Positions 8,812 through 18,286 are shown, counted from the stretch's first letter. The stretch is DNA of 64,000 nucleotides from an uncultured Aquitalea sp. (GCF_945957525.1 NZ_CAMFLA010000004.1:165386-229385), one strand, 5' to 3'. Notes: a model not told the origin generated them from the sequence alone. Numbers and translations are program-made.

Positions 8812-9726
8812 ATGAAACTGCTATGGGAATTGCGCGTGTTCTGCGCCGTGGTAGAGCGCAAGAGCTTTGTCTCCGCAGCCCGCCAACTAGGCACCTCGCC
8901 CAGCAGCGCCACCCGCGCCGTGCAAGCGCTGGAGGAAGCACTGGGTTCGCCCTTGCTGGCCCGCTCGCAAAAACAGGTGAGCCTGACGCTGGCCGGGGAA
9001 AGTTATTACGACACGGCCCGCCGCATGCTGGACCTGCAGGAAGAAGCGGAAGACGACCTGGCCGCCATGGCCGCGTCGCCGCAGGGGCTGCTGCGTTTTT
9101 CCGCCCCGGAAATCATGGCCAGCCACTTTTTGCCGCCGGTGCTGGATCAACTGGCGCAAGCGCATCCGCAATTGCGCTTCGACATCCTTTACAGCGACAC
9201 AGTGCTGGAGCCGATTCGCGAGAAGCTGGATTTCAGCATTCGTGGCGCATATCCGGCTTCCAGCGAGCTGATCGGCTTCCCGCTGTGGAGCTATCAGCGC
9301 CGCCTGTACGCCAGCCCGGCGTATCTGGCGCGCTTCGGCCAGGCTGATGCGCCGGAGCAACTGACGCGCCATCGCATCCTGATCCACGCCGCGCCGCGCA
9401 TTCTGAAAGCGTGGAACTTTGTCTCGGCGGAACATGAGATCAGCCTCAACCTCAACGCCGCGCACCGGGTCAGCTCCGGCGCCGCCGTCCTGCACGCCGC
9501 CTTGTCCGGCATGGGCATCGCCCGCATGGGCGACTGGCTGGCCGAGCCCCTCGTGCGCGCCGGTCAACTGGTGCGCCTGTGCCCTTCCTACCGCATCGTC
9601 TCCAGCAAAGGCGAAGACGCGCAGATGCACGCGGTATTCGCCAGCCGACGCATACCGCGTAAGGCGCGGATGGTGCTGGAGAGCGTGCGAGAGGCGGCGC
9701 GGGCGGCGGGTTTCGGCCAAGACTGA
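8812..9726 (+). CDS. LysR-family transcriptional regulator
   Basis: A 304-residue regulator. Residues 1-60 are a winged HTH (FCAVVERKSFVSAARQLG, then SSATRAVQALEEALG), and residues 88-300 form the two-lobe periplasmic-binding-like effector domain. The sequence resembles the LysR subgroup with short, AT-poor effector domains often divergent from transporters. ATG 8812 was chosen since the HTH begins at once; the upstream in-frame extension would cross the operator. It probably controls the divergent TSUP permease and itself. The 3' end carries one copy of the dispersed TTCGGCCAA word just before the terminator. Confidence 0.9.
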   Translation: MKLLWELRVFCAVVERKSFVSAARQLGTSPSSATRAVQALEEALGSPLLARSQKQVSLTLAGESYYDTARRMLDLQEEAEDDLAAMAASPQGLLRFSAPEIMASHFLPPVLDQLAQAHPQLRFDILYSDTVLEPIREKLDFSIRGAYPASSELIGFPLWSYQRRLYASPAYLARFGQADAPEQLTRHRILIHAAPRILKAWNFVSAEHEISLNLNAAHRVSSGAAVLHAALSGMGIARMGDWLAEPLVRAGQLVRLCPSYRIVSSKGEDAQMHAVFASRRIPRKARMVLESVREAARAAGFGQD

Positions 9727-9752
9727 TCCCGGCACTGCAAACCCGGAACAAC

Positions 9753-9782
9753 AAAAAGGGCCTGCAACAGCAGGCCCTTTCC
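9753..9782. terminator. bidirectional terminator
   Basis: AAAGGGCCTG and CAGGCCCTTT pair across CAACAG, with A-rich and T-rich flanks. It separates the convergent LysR and alcohol dehydrogenase genes. Confidence 0.85.
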
Positions 9783-9801
9783 CGTGATGAAAGCAACAGG
9801 C

Positions 9802-10932
9802 TTACAGCGCGGCACGGTAAATCGCGCAGATCTCCTCATGCGTAGCCTGAACCGGATTGGTAAAGCCGCAGGCGTCTTTCAGCGCATTGTCGGCCAGCAC
9901 CGGAATGTCGGCTTCCTTCACGCCCAGCTGAGTCAGGCCGGCCGGAATGCCCACTTTTTCCGCCAGCTTGCGGATGGCGGCAATAGCGGCCTCGGCACTG
10001 GCTTCGGCGCCCAGCGCCACCGCCACATCGGCCAGGCGCGCAGCAGCCACCTTGCTGTTGAAAGCCTGCACGTGCGGCAGCAATACCGCGTTGCAAACAC
10101 CGTGCGGCAGATCATAGAAGCCGCCCAACTGGTGGGCCATGGCGTGCACATAACCCAGCGACGCGTTGTTGAACGCCATGCCGGCCAGGAACTGCGCGTA
10201 AGCCATCTGTTCGCGGGCTTCCATGTCCTTGCCGTCCGCCACCGCGCGCGGCAGAAAGGCAACGATCAGCGATACCGCTTTCAGCGCGCAGGCATCGGTA
10301 ATCGGCGTGGCGATGGTGGACACATAGGCCTCAACGGCGTGGGTGAGCGCGTCCATGCCGGTGGCGGCAGTCAGTGCGGCAGGCATGCCCACCATGGTTT
10401 CCGGATCGTTTACCGACAGAATCGGCGTGGTGTGTTTGTCTACGATGGCCATTTTGATATGGCGCGATTCGTCCGTGATGATGCAGAAGCGGGTCATCTC
10501 ACTGGCGGTGCCGGCAGTGGTATTGATGGCTACCAGCGGCAGTTGCGGCTTGGCGGATTTGTCCACGCCTTCGTAGTCCTGGATCTTGCCGCCGTTCACC
10601 GCCACCAGGGCGATGGCCTTGGCGCAATCGTGCGGCGAGCCGCCGCCCAGCGAAATCACCACGTCGCACTGCTTGTCCTTGAGGATGGCAAGGCCGGCGT
10701 TGACGTTGGCGCAGGTGGGGTTGGGATGCACGCCGTCAAACACGGCGGACTGGATATCCGCTTCGGCCAACAGGCCGGCCACCTTGTCGGCAAGGCCGGC
10801 TTTGACCAGGCCGCCATCGGTCACGATCAGCGCGCGGCGATAGCCATGACCCTTCATGGTATCCACCGCCTGCCGCAGACAGCCGGCGCCCATCAGGTTG
10901 AGGGAAGGAATAAAGAATGCGGTAGTAGCCAT
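9802..10932 (-). CDS. iron-containing alcohol dehydrogenase (group III)
   Basis: A 376-residue NAD-dependent dehydrogenase. The N-terminal half has a Rossmann-like dinucleotide site with [11 protein letters not shown] (near residue 96). The C-terminal helical half carries the metal ligands Asp in [12 protein letters not shown], then the His residues in [16 protein letters not shown]. It resembles the YiaY/AdhB branch that oxidises short primary alcohols or 1,2-propanediol-type substrates. The N-terminus [15 protein letters not shown] is the classical one for this branch, supporting the start. It is monocistronic. Exact alcohol is not determinable from sequence. Confidence 0.9.
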   Translation of the reverse strand: MATTAFFIPSLNLMGAGCLRQAVDTMKGHGYRRALIVTDGGLVKAGLADKVAGLLAEADIQSAVFDGVHPNPTCANVNAGLAILKDKQCDVVISLGGGSPHDCAKAIALVAVNGGKIQDYEGVDKSAKPQLPLVAINTTAGTASEMTRFCIITDESRHIKMAIVDKHTTPILSVNDPETMVGMPAALTAATGMDALTHAVEAYVSTIATPITDACALKAVSLIVAFLPRAVADGKDMEAREQMAYAQFLAGMAFNNASLGYVHAMAHQLGGFYDLPHGVCNAVLLPHVQAFNSKVAAARLADVAVALGAEASAEAAIAAIRKLAEKVGIPAGLTQLGVKEADIPVLADNALKDACGFTNPVQATHEEICAIYRAAL

Positions 10933-11120
10933 GGCGGATCTCCTGAGTCATTCGAAAGTCTGACCTTGATGATAAGCCGTATCATTTGCAACGATCTTGC
11001 CCAATATCAAATGCTGTCGGGATTATCCGCCATCAGCTGCTGCTCACGTTTCAGCGCAAGACGCCAGACTACCAGCTACCCGGGCCGCCCACGCGGTAAA
11101 CGCACTGCGAAGCCGGGCCC

Positions 11121-11861
11121 TCAGGGGCGCAGGCTTTGTTTCACTTCGCGGAAAGGCACGCCATGATAGCGGCGGTAAAACCCATCCAGCGTGCCATCCT
11201 GCTGGGCGCGCAGCGTCTCCTTGTCCACGGCGTCGCGCCAGGCGGACATGCCGGGGCGAAAGGCGATGGGCTGATTCACGCTGGCCACCAGCGGTTGCAA
11301 GCGCTTCACTTTTTGCCCCATCGCCGGCGACAGCCCGGCAAGCGCCGTCGGATCGTCAAACACCACCTCCACCCGGCCATGCGCCAACAGCATGATGGAA
11401 GACTCGGTATCTTCGGCGGGCACGCGCCGCCACTTGTCCATCCTGATCAGCAATTGCGGATAGTCATATGCGGTCACCCAGGCCACCCGTTTGCCGGCGA
11501 AATCCTCCAGCCCGCGATAGCTGGCCGGCCCGTCCCGCCTCACCCAGGGAAACAACACCCAGGCCACCAGCAACTCGCGGCTGGTCATCCAGCCGGCCGG
11601 CACCTGGAGCGGCAGCATGAAACCCACCATATCGGCCCGCCCCTCGCGCATGGCGCGGGCACAGCCATCGGACGAAATGAAGCGATAGTCGAGATCGTCG
11701 CCGCGCTGATGCGCCACCTTATTGAGAATATCCACCACCAGTCCCGCCGGCTTGCCCTCCGCACGGTAGATGAAAGGCACCCACGGTTCTGCGCACACAT
11801 GGTAAGTGGCGGCCTGCGCGGCCGCTGCCCACATCGCCAACATCAGGCTCAGCCATTTCAT
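11121..11861 (-). CDS. periplasmic amino-acid-type binding protein (PBP II)
   Basis: A 246-residue exported protein. A 19-residue signal peptide (MKWLSLMLAMWAAAAQA) precedes a bacterial extracellular solute-binding family 3 domain opening with VCAEPWVPFIY and continuing GLVVDILNKVA. No ABC permease or ATPase is adjacent, so this is an orphan binding protein of the kind common in Chromobacterium and relatives; some orphans act as sensors or feed a distant permease. The start at 11861 is set by the signal peptide; the in-frame extension to 12050 runs antisense into hutD. It is divergent from hutD with about 100 bp between. Confidence 0.82.
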   Translation of the reverse strand: MKWLSLMLAMWAAAAQAATYHVCAEPWVPFIYRAEGKPAGLVVDILNKVAHQRGDDLDYRFISSDGCARAMREGRADMVGFMLPLQVPAGWMTSRELLVAWVLFPWVRRDGPASYRGLEDFAGKRVAWVTAYDYPQLLIRMDKWRRVPAEDTESSIMLLAHGRVEVVFDDPTALAGLSPAMGQKVKRLQPLVASVNQPIAFRPGMSAWRDAVDKETLRAQQDGTLDGFYRRYHGVPFREVKQSLRP

Positions 11862-11963
11862 AGCATTGCGCCTCTGTTTTCTTAGCCTTTCCAAGATATA
11901 GCTGAAGCGCGCCTTTTTGCCCAAAGCATCGGATAATGCCGGTTTCAGTCCTGAGAGCGCGTC

Positions 11964-12563
11964 ATGCAGAAACTCGATCATCACGCCTACCCTGCCTCGC
12001 CCTGGAAGAATGGCGGCGGCGTCACCCGCCAGGTGCTGATCAGCCCGCAAGGAGCCAGCCTGGATGACTTCGACTTTCGCATCAGCATCGCCGACGTCGG
12101 CAGCGACGGGCCGTTTTCACGCTTCGACGGCGTGGACCGCCACTTGCTGGTACTGTCCGGTGCCGGCATCGCACTGGAGACGCCGCAAGGAGAAATCCGG
12201 CTGGACTGCGCCAGCGCGCCCTATGCCTTCGCCGGCGAAACGCCCATTCGCAGCCGTTTGCCAGATGGCCGCATTACCGACTTCAACGTCATGACCCGGC
12301 GCGGTCGTGCTACGCAAACGGTACGTCAGTTCCAGCTGCACGGCCAGCTGACGCTCAAGGGCGACGGCCTCCCATGGCTCTTGCTGTTGGCCGAAGGACA
12401 AGCACTGCAGGCACGCAACGCTCACGGCCAAACCGCATCGCTCTCCCGTCTGGACGCGCTGCTGCTGACAAACCCTGATGAGCTGACCCTGAACGGCAAC
12501 GGCTGCCGCGTCATCGTGGCCGAACTGAAACCGGCCACCGCTCCGAACGGCGACGCCGCGTGA
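11964..12563 (+). CDS. hutD: HutD-family cupin protein
   Basis: A 199-residue protein with the HutD signature, including YPASPWKNGGGVTRQ at residues 8-22 and SIADVGSDGPFSRFDGVDR near residues 40-58, in a bicupin fold. In Pseudomonas HutD sits in histidine-utilisation operons and is thought to limit excess flux, though its molecular activity is unresolved. No other hut gene lies in the window, so here it is an orphan. It ends with a GTGA overlap into the AcpH gene. One copy of GTTGGCCGAAG lies inside, encoding Leu-Ala-Glu. Confidence 0.85.
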   Translation: MQKLDHHAYPASPWKNGGGVTRQVLISPQGASLDDFDFRISIADVGSDGPFSRFDGVDRHLLVLSGAGIALETPQGEIRLDCASAPYAFAGETPIRSRLPDGRITDFNVMTRRGRATQTVRQFQLHGQLTLKGDGLPWLLLLAEGQALQARNAHGQTASLSRLDALLLTNPDELTLNGNGCRVIVAELKPATAPNGDAA

Positions 12564-13135
12564 ACTACCTCGCGCACCTGCACCTGGCGCCGGACCATCC
12601 TGCGGCACGGGTAGGCAATCTGCTGGGGGACTTTCTCAAGCCCTCTGGGGCCGGGCACCTCCCGCCCGACCTGCAAGCGGGCATGGCCCTGCACCGGCGC
12701 ATTGACGCCCTCACCGACAGCCACCCGCTGGTGCTGGCCAGCAAGGCGCGCATTGCGCCGGCCAGACGCCGCTACGCCGGCATTCTGGTGGACATCTTTT
12801 ACGATCATTTCCTGGCCCGGCACTGGCGCCGCTTCGATGTACGGCCTCTGCCGGACTTCACCCGCCAGTGTTATGCGGAATTGCGCGACTTCCACCCCTG
12901 GCTGCCGCCGCGCCTGCGCGACATCCTGCCCTTGATGTCGGCCGAAGACTGGCTGCTGTCCTACCGCCGCACCGAGGGCATCGCCGATGTGCTGGCCCGC
13001 TTTTCGCGTCACCGCATCCAGCGCGCCAACCCGGTGGCGGACGGCATCATCGACCTGCTGGAAAACTACGACGGCCTGGAACAGGATTTTCTCGACTTCT
13101 ATCCCAGCCTTATCGCCATGGACAAAACACCGTAA
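12560..13135 (+). CDS. acpH: acyl carrier protein phosphodiesterase
   Basis: A 191-residue AcpH-family enzyme of the HD-like fold, which removes 4'-phosphopantetheine from acyl carrier protein. The family opening MNYLAHLHLA and the GNLLGDFLKP motif (near residue 20) are present, as is HRRIDALTDSHP with metal-binding His and Asp. It begins with GTG inside the hutD stop (GTGA overlap), so its translation is coupled to hutD even though the functions seem unrelated. Length equals the E. coli enzyme. No clear terminator follows before the convergent marC. Confidence 0.88.
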   Translation: MNYLAHLHLAPDHPAARVGNLLGDFLKPSGAGHLPPDLQAGMALHRRIDALTDSHPLVLASKARIAPARRRYAGILVDIFYDHFLARHWRRFDVRPLPDFTRQCYAELRDFHPWLPPRLRDILPLMSAEDWLLSYRRTEGIADVLARFSRHRIQRANPVADGIIDLLENYDGLEQDFLDFYPSLIAMDKTP

Positions 13136-13244
13136 GCGCCGCATGGCTGCCCGCAGGAGCCAAAGAAAAGGCAAGCGATGAAGCCGGACAGCGCCATAGC
13201 GCCATCCTTCTCCAGCCGCCTGCCTTCAGTTTTCCCGGAATGCT

Positions 13245-13949
13245 TTATTTGTGCAGCAAGCCCGCATTGTTCTGCAGCAGTTCCACCAGCAGTTGCTCCG
13301 CGCCTTCCCACATGATCTGCACGCCCAGGCACATCAGAATGAAGGCCGACAGGCGCAGGAACACTACCGAGCCGGTCTGGCCCAGATAGCCCAACAGGCG
13401 GTCCGCATGGCGGTAGCACATGTACACCAGCACCGAGAGCGACAGCACGGCGGCCAGACTGGCCATGGGCACCAACACGAATTTCACCACCGGCTTGCCG
13501 GAAACAATCATCGACGCGCCCACCGTGATGGACACCGATACCGAACCCGGCCCCACCGTCAGTGGAAAGGTAAGCGGGTAAAACGCCCGCTGCTTCAGCT
13601 CGTCCTTGTTCTCCTGCCGCACCGGCTCGCTGGAAGGCTGGGTGGATTCGGCCGGGTTGTCGTTCAACATGCGCCAGGCGGCCATGCTGATGATCAGACC
13701 GCCGGACAACTGCACCACCGGCAACGATACGCCAAAGAATTCCAGCACAAAGCTGCCCACATACATGCTGCCCAACAGCAGCAAGAAGCAATAGATGGCG
13801 ATACGGCGGGCCAGGTACGCACGCTGCTCGCGGGTATTGCGCGCCGTCATGGAAATGAAAATGGGCACCAGACCAGGCGGATTGATGATGGGCAGCAAGG
13901 CCGCCACCACAAACAGGTACTTGCTGATGAAAAGAGACACGAGGGGCAT
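13245..13949 (-). CDS. MarC-family integral membrane protein
   Basis: A 234-residue protein with six predicted membrane helices and the MarC family landmarks: INPPGLVPIF near residue 23 in the first half and FPLTVGPGSVSVSITVGA in the second. Family function is not established; an early link to antibiotic resistance in E. coli was withdrawn. A charged loop (about residues 100-120, rich in Gln, Glu and Lys) joins the two halves. It is a lone gene, convergent with acpH. Confidence 0.85.
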   Translation of the reverse strand: MPLVSLFISKYLFVVAALLPIINPPGLVPIFISMTARNTREQRAYLARRIAIYCFLLLLGSMYVGSFVLEFFGVSLPVVQLSGGLIISMAAWRMLNDNPAESTQPSSEPVRQENKDELKQRAFYPLTFPLTVGPGSVSVSITVGASMIVSGKPVVKFVLVPMASLAAVLSLSVLVYMCYRHADRLLGYLGQTGSVVFLRLSAFILMCLGVQIMWEGAEQLLVELLQNNAGLLHK

Positions 13950-14071
13950 GTTGTTATTCTCCGGGCTTGTCGCCCTGTTTTAGACGGTGGATGTGGCGTG
14001 ATTCTAGCACTGGCGCGGCAGGCGGCAACGTCCACGCGCAACGACTGGCAAGCAATCGGGGCAGGAAAAAC

Positions 14072-14105
14072 AAAAAAGGGAAAGTCCGGGGACTTTCCCT
14101 TTTTC
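14072..14105 (-). terminator. terminator of amino acid permease gene
   Basis: GGGAAAGTCC pairs with GGACTTTCCC around a two-base loop, with A6 on one side and T5 on the other. By position it terminates the minus-strand permease (14172-15692) before marC; it could also act on plus-strand transcripts. Confidence 0.85.
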
Positions 14106-14171
14106 CACGGGCGCTCAAACCGGCCCGACCAAGTGCCGTTCTGTCAGCAGGCCGGCATCACCGTGCTTGCC

Positions 14172-15692
14172 TCATCTGGCGGACTCTGTCGCCAACTCAC
14201 CCTGCTGGCGATCTAGCGACAGGCGCTGGTGATATTCGCGGTAATCGATATCCTCCAGCTTCACCATGCGCGTGCCGTGCTTCATTTTGTAGCTCAGCCA
14301 CAGCACGACAAAGAGCGGGATACCCAGATAGGTAGCCACCACGCCATTCCAGTCCACCTTGGCGGCGGTGAAGGCGGCGTAGTTTTGCCCCAGCATGATC
14401 AGCAAGCACAATACAAACGCAAACATCGGGCCCAGCGGGAACCAGCGCGCGCGGTAAGGCAGATCGTCCAGGCTGTAGCCCTGCTTCACGTAGCCGCGAC
14501 GGAAACGGTAATGGCTGATCGCCACCCCCAGCCAGGCGATGAAGCCGGTCATGCCCGAGGAATTGAGCAGCCACATGTAGACGGCGTCGCTCTTGAACAA
14601 GGAGGTCAGGAAGCACAGACAGGCCACCACCGTGGTGGCGTACAAGGCGTTGCGCGGCACCCCGTTGGCGCTGACGCGCCCAAACAGTCTGGGCGCCATG
14701 CCGTTGTGGGCCATGGCGTACAGCATGCGGGTGGAAGCGTACATGCCGGAGTTGCCAGCGGAGAGGATGGCGGACAGGATCACGGCGTTCATCACGCTGG
14801 CGGCCGCGGCAAGGCCGGCGCGGGTGAATACCAAGGTGAACGGGCTGGCGCCGACGTCCTTCATGTCGTTCTTCAGCAGCGAAGGATCATTGTGCGGCAG
14901 GATCAGGCCGATGATCAGGATGGACAGCATGTAGAACATCAGAATGCGCCAGAAAATCTGCCGCACGGCGCGCGGAATGGTGCGCCCGGGGTTGGCCGAC
15001 TCGCCGGCGGCGACGCCGATCAACTCGGTGCCCTGGAAGGAGAAGCCCACCACCATGGCCACGCCGACAAAAGCTGCCAGCCCGCCGACAAAAGCGCCAT
15101 CGCCTTGGGTCATCACTTGCAAACCAGGCGCCAGACGGTGCGGATCTGGCTCGGTCATGATGCCGAAGATCATCAGGAAACCAATGACAATGAAGGCAAG
15201 GATGGTGCCCACTTTCAGCATGGAACACCAGAATTCCGCTTCGCCGAACCCCTTCACCGAGAAGTAGTTCAACACGAAGATCACCGCCAGAAAGCCCCCG
15301 CTCCACACCACGCCGGGTATGTCGGGAAACCAGTAATGCATGATGATGGCGGCCGCGGCCAACTCCACCGCCACGGTAATAGCCCAGTTGTACCAGTAGT
15401 TCCAGCCTTGGGCGAAGCCGAAGGCCGGGTCCACGAAACGGGAGCCGTAAACCTGAAAAGAGCCGGATACCGGCATGAAGGCCGCCATTTCCCCGAGGCT
15501 GGTCATGAGGAAGTACACCATCACGCCCACCAGCGCATACGCCAGCAAGGCCCCGCCCGCACCTGCGCCGGAAATGGTAGCGCCGGACGCCAGAAACAGC
15601 CCGGTGCCGATGGAACCGCCAATGGCGATCATGGATAAGTGGCGAGCTTGCAGACTGCGACGCAGCCCTTGCTCTTCTTGATTGTTTTGCAT
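14172..15692 (-). CDS. APC-superfamily amino acid permease (LysP/GabP-like)
   Basis: A 506-residue permease with twelve predicted membrane helices. The N-terminus has the amino acid transporter signature (LSMIAIGGSIGTGLFLASG at residues 20-38), followed by the helix 2-3 region GEMAAFMPVSGSF, and SFQGTELIGVAAGES (near residue 235), the segment seen in the lysine-, proline- and GABA-type AAT subfamily. The substrate is probably a cationic or neutral amino acid. Start ATG 15692 is preceded by GGGACGG; a TTG at 15704 is the alternative. It has its own terminator and a 264-bp AT-richer upstream region that should hold its promoter. Confidence 0.88.
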   Translation of the reverse strand: MQNNQEEQGLRRSLQARHLSMIAIGGSIGTGLFLASGATISGAGAGGALLAYALVGVMVYFLMTSLGEMAAFMPVSGSFQVYGSRFVDPAFGFAQGWNYWYNWAITVAVELAAAAIIMHYWFPDIPGVVWSGGFLAVIFVLNYFSVKGFGEAEFWCSMLKVGTILAFIVIGFLMIFGIMTEPDPHRLAPGLQVMTQGDGAFVGGLAAFVGVAMVVGFSFQGTELIGVAAGESANPGRTIPRAVRQIFWRILMFYMLSILIIGLILPHNDPSLLKNDMKDVGASPFTLVFTRAGLAAAASVMNAVILSAILSAGNSGMYASTRMLYAMAHNGMAPRLFGRVSANGVPRNALYATTVVACLCFLTSLFKSDAVYMWLLNSSGMTGFIAWLGVAISHYRFRRGYVKQGYSLDDLPYRARWFPLGPMFAFVLCLLIMLGQNYAAFTAAKVDWNGVVATYLGIPLFVVLWLSYKMKHGTRMVKLEDIDYREYHQRLSLDRQQGELATESAR

Positions 15693-15956
15693 AGTCCGTC
15701 CCAACTCTTTGTGTCTAATGGGGGAGTCGCTTGCTGGCCTGGCGGGTTTCTATATTACGCCCTGCTTATAAAGCCAGAAAGGTTCAAACCAGACACAATG
15801 ACAGTTCACAACAGAATAATCCAGCCTGATTTTGTGTAATTTTGTAATCTTCCGAACATTCGCAATCCAACAATGACGAATGGCAACCCGGCTCGGCCCG
15901 CCTTGCCGCGCATCACCGGCCACATGCCGTCGGCCTGAGCCCCCGTCCCTCACCGC

Positions 15957-16373
15957 TCAGCCGCGTTTGGCGGCGGCTTGCTGCAAGCCGCGCAGGGCCG
16001 CCATGGCGTCTTGCGCACGCGCCAGCGGCACGAATATATGGTCGTGATGGTAGGCGGCCGCCACATTGGCGCTGATGCCACACCTGGTCAGTTCCGCAGC
16101 CATCGCCGCCGTCAGCCCCACCGCCTCAAGGCTGGAATGCACGCTGATGGTGATGCAGGCAAACGGCGGCGACGCCGCCAGACCATGCGCGCGGGCCGCG
16201 CTCTCCGTCAGCACTACGGTCAACCCCTCTTCTTCGGCAAACGTCATCAAGGGAGTGAATTGCGCCGCCTCGGCCAAGCCGGCGCCGGGTAAACAGCAAA
16301 ACACATAAGGTTGTTCCCGCAGCGCGGGCGAGAGGCTGGCCAACAGTTGCTCCAGATCGGTGATTCCGCTCAT
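15957..16373 (-). CDS. ACT-domain protein (COG3602/DUF2241 type)
   Basis: A 138-residue protein with two ACT-like units. The first (about residues 1-65) contains YVFCCLPGAGLAEAAQF, and the second (about residues 68-130) contains FACITISVHSSLEAVGLTAAM and YHHDHIFVP. ACT domains bind small ligands, usually amino acids. It is divergent from the isoaspartyl peptidase with 177 bp between, which makes a link to amino acid supply plausible but unproven. Start ATG 16373 follows GGAGA; the longer open frame to 16457 lacks a ribosome site. Confidence 0.75.
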   Translation of the reverse strand: MSGITDLEQLLASLSPALREQPYVFCCLPGAGLAEAAQFTPLMTFAEEEGLTVVLTESAARAHGLAASPPFACITISVHSSLEAVGLTAAMAAELTRCGISANVAAAYHHDHIFVPLARAQDAMAALRGLQQAAAKRG

Positions 16374-16550
16374 GATGCTCTCCTGAATGAATACGTTTGG
16401 TTGAACAGTCTGGATCAGACAAGAAGAAGGCCATGCTGAACCCATCGCCACCATCAATCAAACTGATTATTTTCATAAGTCATTAGTGAAATTGATATCT
16501 CACGCAAGCAGCGGTGCCATGACCGCCCGCTCATCAACAGGAAAACCGAC

Positions 16551-17477
16551 ATGAACATCGCCCTTGCCATTCACGGCGGCGCAGGCACCCTGCGCCGGCA
16601 AGACATGAGCGCCGAACAGGAACAAGCCTACCTGGCCGGCCTGAACGCGGCGCTGGATGCGGGACTGACCATTCTGCAAAAAGGCGGCAAAGCGCTGGAT
16701 GCCGTCAGCGCCGCCGTCTGCTCACTGGAAGACAATCCTCTCTTCAACGCCGGCAAGGGTGCCGTATTTACGCTGGGCGGCCGCATCGAAATGGAGGCTG
16801 CAGTCATGGACGGAGCGACGCAGGCCTGCGGCAGCGTCACCGGCGTCACCTCCGCCCGCAACCCGGTGTTGCTGGCCCGCGCGGTGATGGAGCACACCCC
16901 GCACGTGACCTTGGGATTCGACGCGGCGGACCGCTTCGCTCACGAGCGCGGCCTGCCCTGCGCAACGCCGGATTACTTCTTTACCGAACGCCGCTGGCAA
17001 GCCTTGCAGGAAGAAAAGCAGAGGTTGGCCGAAGGCGGCAAGGAAGAGGACGCGCCGGAAGACCGCAAGCACGGCACCGTGGGTGCCGTAGCGCTGGACA
17101 GCCAGGGTCGGTTGGCGGCGGCCACCTCCACCGGAGGGCGAACCGCAAAAATGGATGGCCGTGTGGGCGACACACCAGTATTCGGCGCCGGTACCTGGGC
17201 CGACGCGCATTGCGCGGTGTCCGGCACCGGACATGGCGAATACTTCGTGCGCATCGCCGCCGCGCATGATATCTCCGCCCGTCTCCGCTACGCAGGACAG
17301 GACATCGCCACCGCCGCGGAGGCGGTGGTCAACGGCAGCCTGAGAGCGCAGGGAGGCACTGGCGGCGTGGTTGCCGTGGACCATCAAGGCCGCGTCGCCA
17401 TGCCGTTTAATTGCGAAGGCATGTACCGCGCCATGGTGGATGGCGCGGGTCGCCGCGAGGTCGCCATCTACCGCTGA
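16551..17477 (+). CDS. iaaA: isoaspartyl peptidase / type III L-asparaginase
   Basis: A 308-residue N-terminal-nucleophile hydrolase that self-cleaves before a Thr. The cleavage site is clear: HGTVGAVALD with nucleophile Thr176, followed by AAATSTGG. The family opening IALAIHGGAGTL is present. The mature enzyme removes N-terminal isoaspartyl residues from damaged peptides and hydrolyses asparagine. No signal peptide is seen. The acidic stretch before Thr176 (EEDAPED) is the flexible alpha-subunit tail. It is divergent from an ACT protein. It contains AGGTTGGCCGAAGG, one of the longer copies of the dispersed word. Confidence 0.92.
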   Translation: MNIALAIHGGAGTLRRQDMSAEQEQAYLAGLNAALDAGLTILQKGGKALDAVSAAVCSLEDNPLFNAGKGAVFTLGGRIEMEAAVMDGATQACGSVTGVTSARNPVLLARAVMEHTPHVTLGFDAADRFAHERGLPCATPDYFFTERRWQALQEEKQRLAEGGKEEDAPEDRKHGTVGAVALDSQGRLAAATSTGGRTAKMDGRVGDTPVFGAGTWADAHCAVSGTGHGEYFVRIAAAHDISARLRYAGQDIATAAEAVVNGSLRAQGGTGGVVAVDHQGRVAMPFNCEGMYRAMVDGAGRREVAIYR

Positions 17478-17486
17478 AACGGGCTT

Positions 17487-17509
17487 GCGAAAGGTCATAT
17501 GCCTTTCGC
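17487..17509 (+). terminator. hairpin after isoaspartyl peptidase
   Basis: GCGAAAGG and CCTTTCGC are perfect 8-bp arms around a 7-base loop, nine bases after the stop codon. No U-tract follows. It lies just upstream of the infA promoter. Confidence 0.5.
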
Positions 17510-17531
17510 AGACAAATCAGCCATTTAGCGG

Positions 17532-17537
17532 TATAAT
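17532..17537 (+). promoter_or_regulatory. -10 box of infA promoter
   Basis: A perfect TATAAT sits 188 bases before the infA start codon. The -35 is weak: TTCGCA at 17505-17510 is 21 bases away, and GACAAA at 17511-17516 is 15 bases away. Confidence 0.6.
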
Positions 17538-17544
17538 GCGCGCC

Positions 17545-17724
17545 ATCCTTCCGGACTACCCTTTATGGGTGGCGTCCAACCGCCTTGTCTCGGCTATGAC
17601 GTCTGTCGCGTCTCCTGCCCTGCCTGGTTACCGAATCGAAGAGAATTCCGGCAATGGCCCGACGGCGTTCGCTTAGCGAACGTCCAGTCGCCTATTGCCG
17701 CACAGTCATACAGAAAGGAAAGCC
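17545..17724 (+). promoter_or_regulatory. long structured infA 5' leader
   Basis: From the expected start of transcription to the ATG there are about 180 untranslated bases. They contain ACCC-TTTAT-GGGT near 17570. Further down is a nested stem in which GGCAAT (about 17652) pairs with ATTGCC (about 17693) around an inner GTTCGC-TTA-GCGAAC hairpin. The ribosome site AAGGAAAG lies after the stem. A cold- or translation-responsive leader is possible; no known RNA family is recognised. Confidence 0.45.
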
Positions 17725-17988
17725 ATGTCTAAAGAAGACATGATCGAACTGCAAGGTGTTGTTATCGAAATGCTGCCGGAATCGCGCTACCGCGTGCGTC
17801 TGGACAACAATGTTGAAATCCTGGCCTACGGCTCCGGCAAGATGAAGATGCACCGCATCCGCGTACTGGTGGGCGACCGCGTTACCGTGGAAATGTCCCC
17901 GTACGACCTGACCAAGGGCCGCATCAACTTCCGTCACCCGACCGCTCCGGCCGGCGGCGTGCCCCACACCGGCGGCAAGCGTCGCTGA
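17725..17988 (+). CDS. infA: translation initiation factor IF-1
   Basis: An 87-residue IF-1, the OB-fold factor that occupies the ribosomal A site during initiation. The core ([37 protein letters not shown]) is fully conserved. It is longer than E. coli IF-1 (72 residues) by a C-terminal tail of about 15 residues rich in Pro, Gly and basic residues (HTGGKRR). Such long IF-1 proteins are typical of betaproteobacteria, which often carry a second, shorter infA in the ribosomal protein cluster; that one is not in this window. It is monocistronic and preceded by a long leader. Confidence 0.95.
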   Translation: MSKEDMIELQGVVIEMLPESRYRVRLDNNVEILAYGSGKMKMHRIRVLVGDRVTVEMSPYDLTKGRINFRHPTAPAGGVPHTGGKRR

Positions 17989-17996
17989 TTCGGCGA

Positions 17997-18013
17997 CAGG
18001 CCGCAGCGGCCTG
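17997..18013 (+). terminator. hairpin after infA
   Basis: CAGGCCG-CAG-CGGCCTG, nine bases past the stop. It has a strong stem but no U-tract. The rest of the interval to 18286 holds nothing I recognise apart from the presumed promoter of the next gene. Confidence 0.45.
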
Positions 18014-18286
18014 CCGCTCTTGCGCCGGCGATGCGATGCCGCAGCCCCATTCGGGCATGCCGTCGCCTCCCGGCCCGCCGGCTGTTGCGAAAAGCAGCCA
18101 CCTTTCCTCTCCTGCACGGCCCCAACCCTGTAAGCGCTTCATCTTGCAAGACTGCTTAAAACTGCGCAGTCAACCACCCCTGCTCCGAAACATCTGCTAA
18201 TAAGTAGGGAAAAGCACGCAGACAATGCTGGAATCGACTCATGCCATGTGCTTAGATAAAAGTCGATCTTGCCTTGCGAGTCCGCC

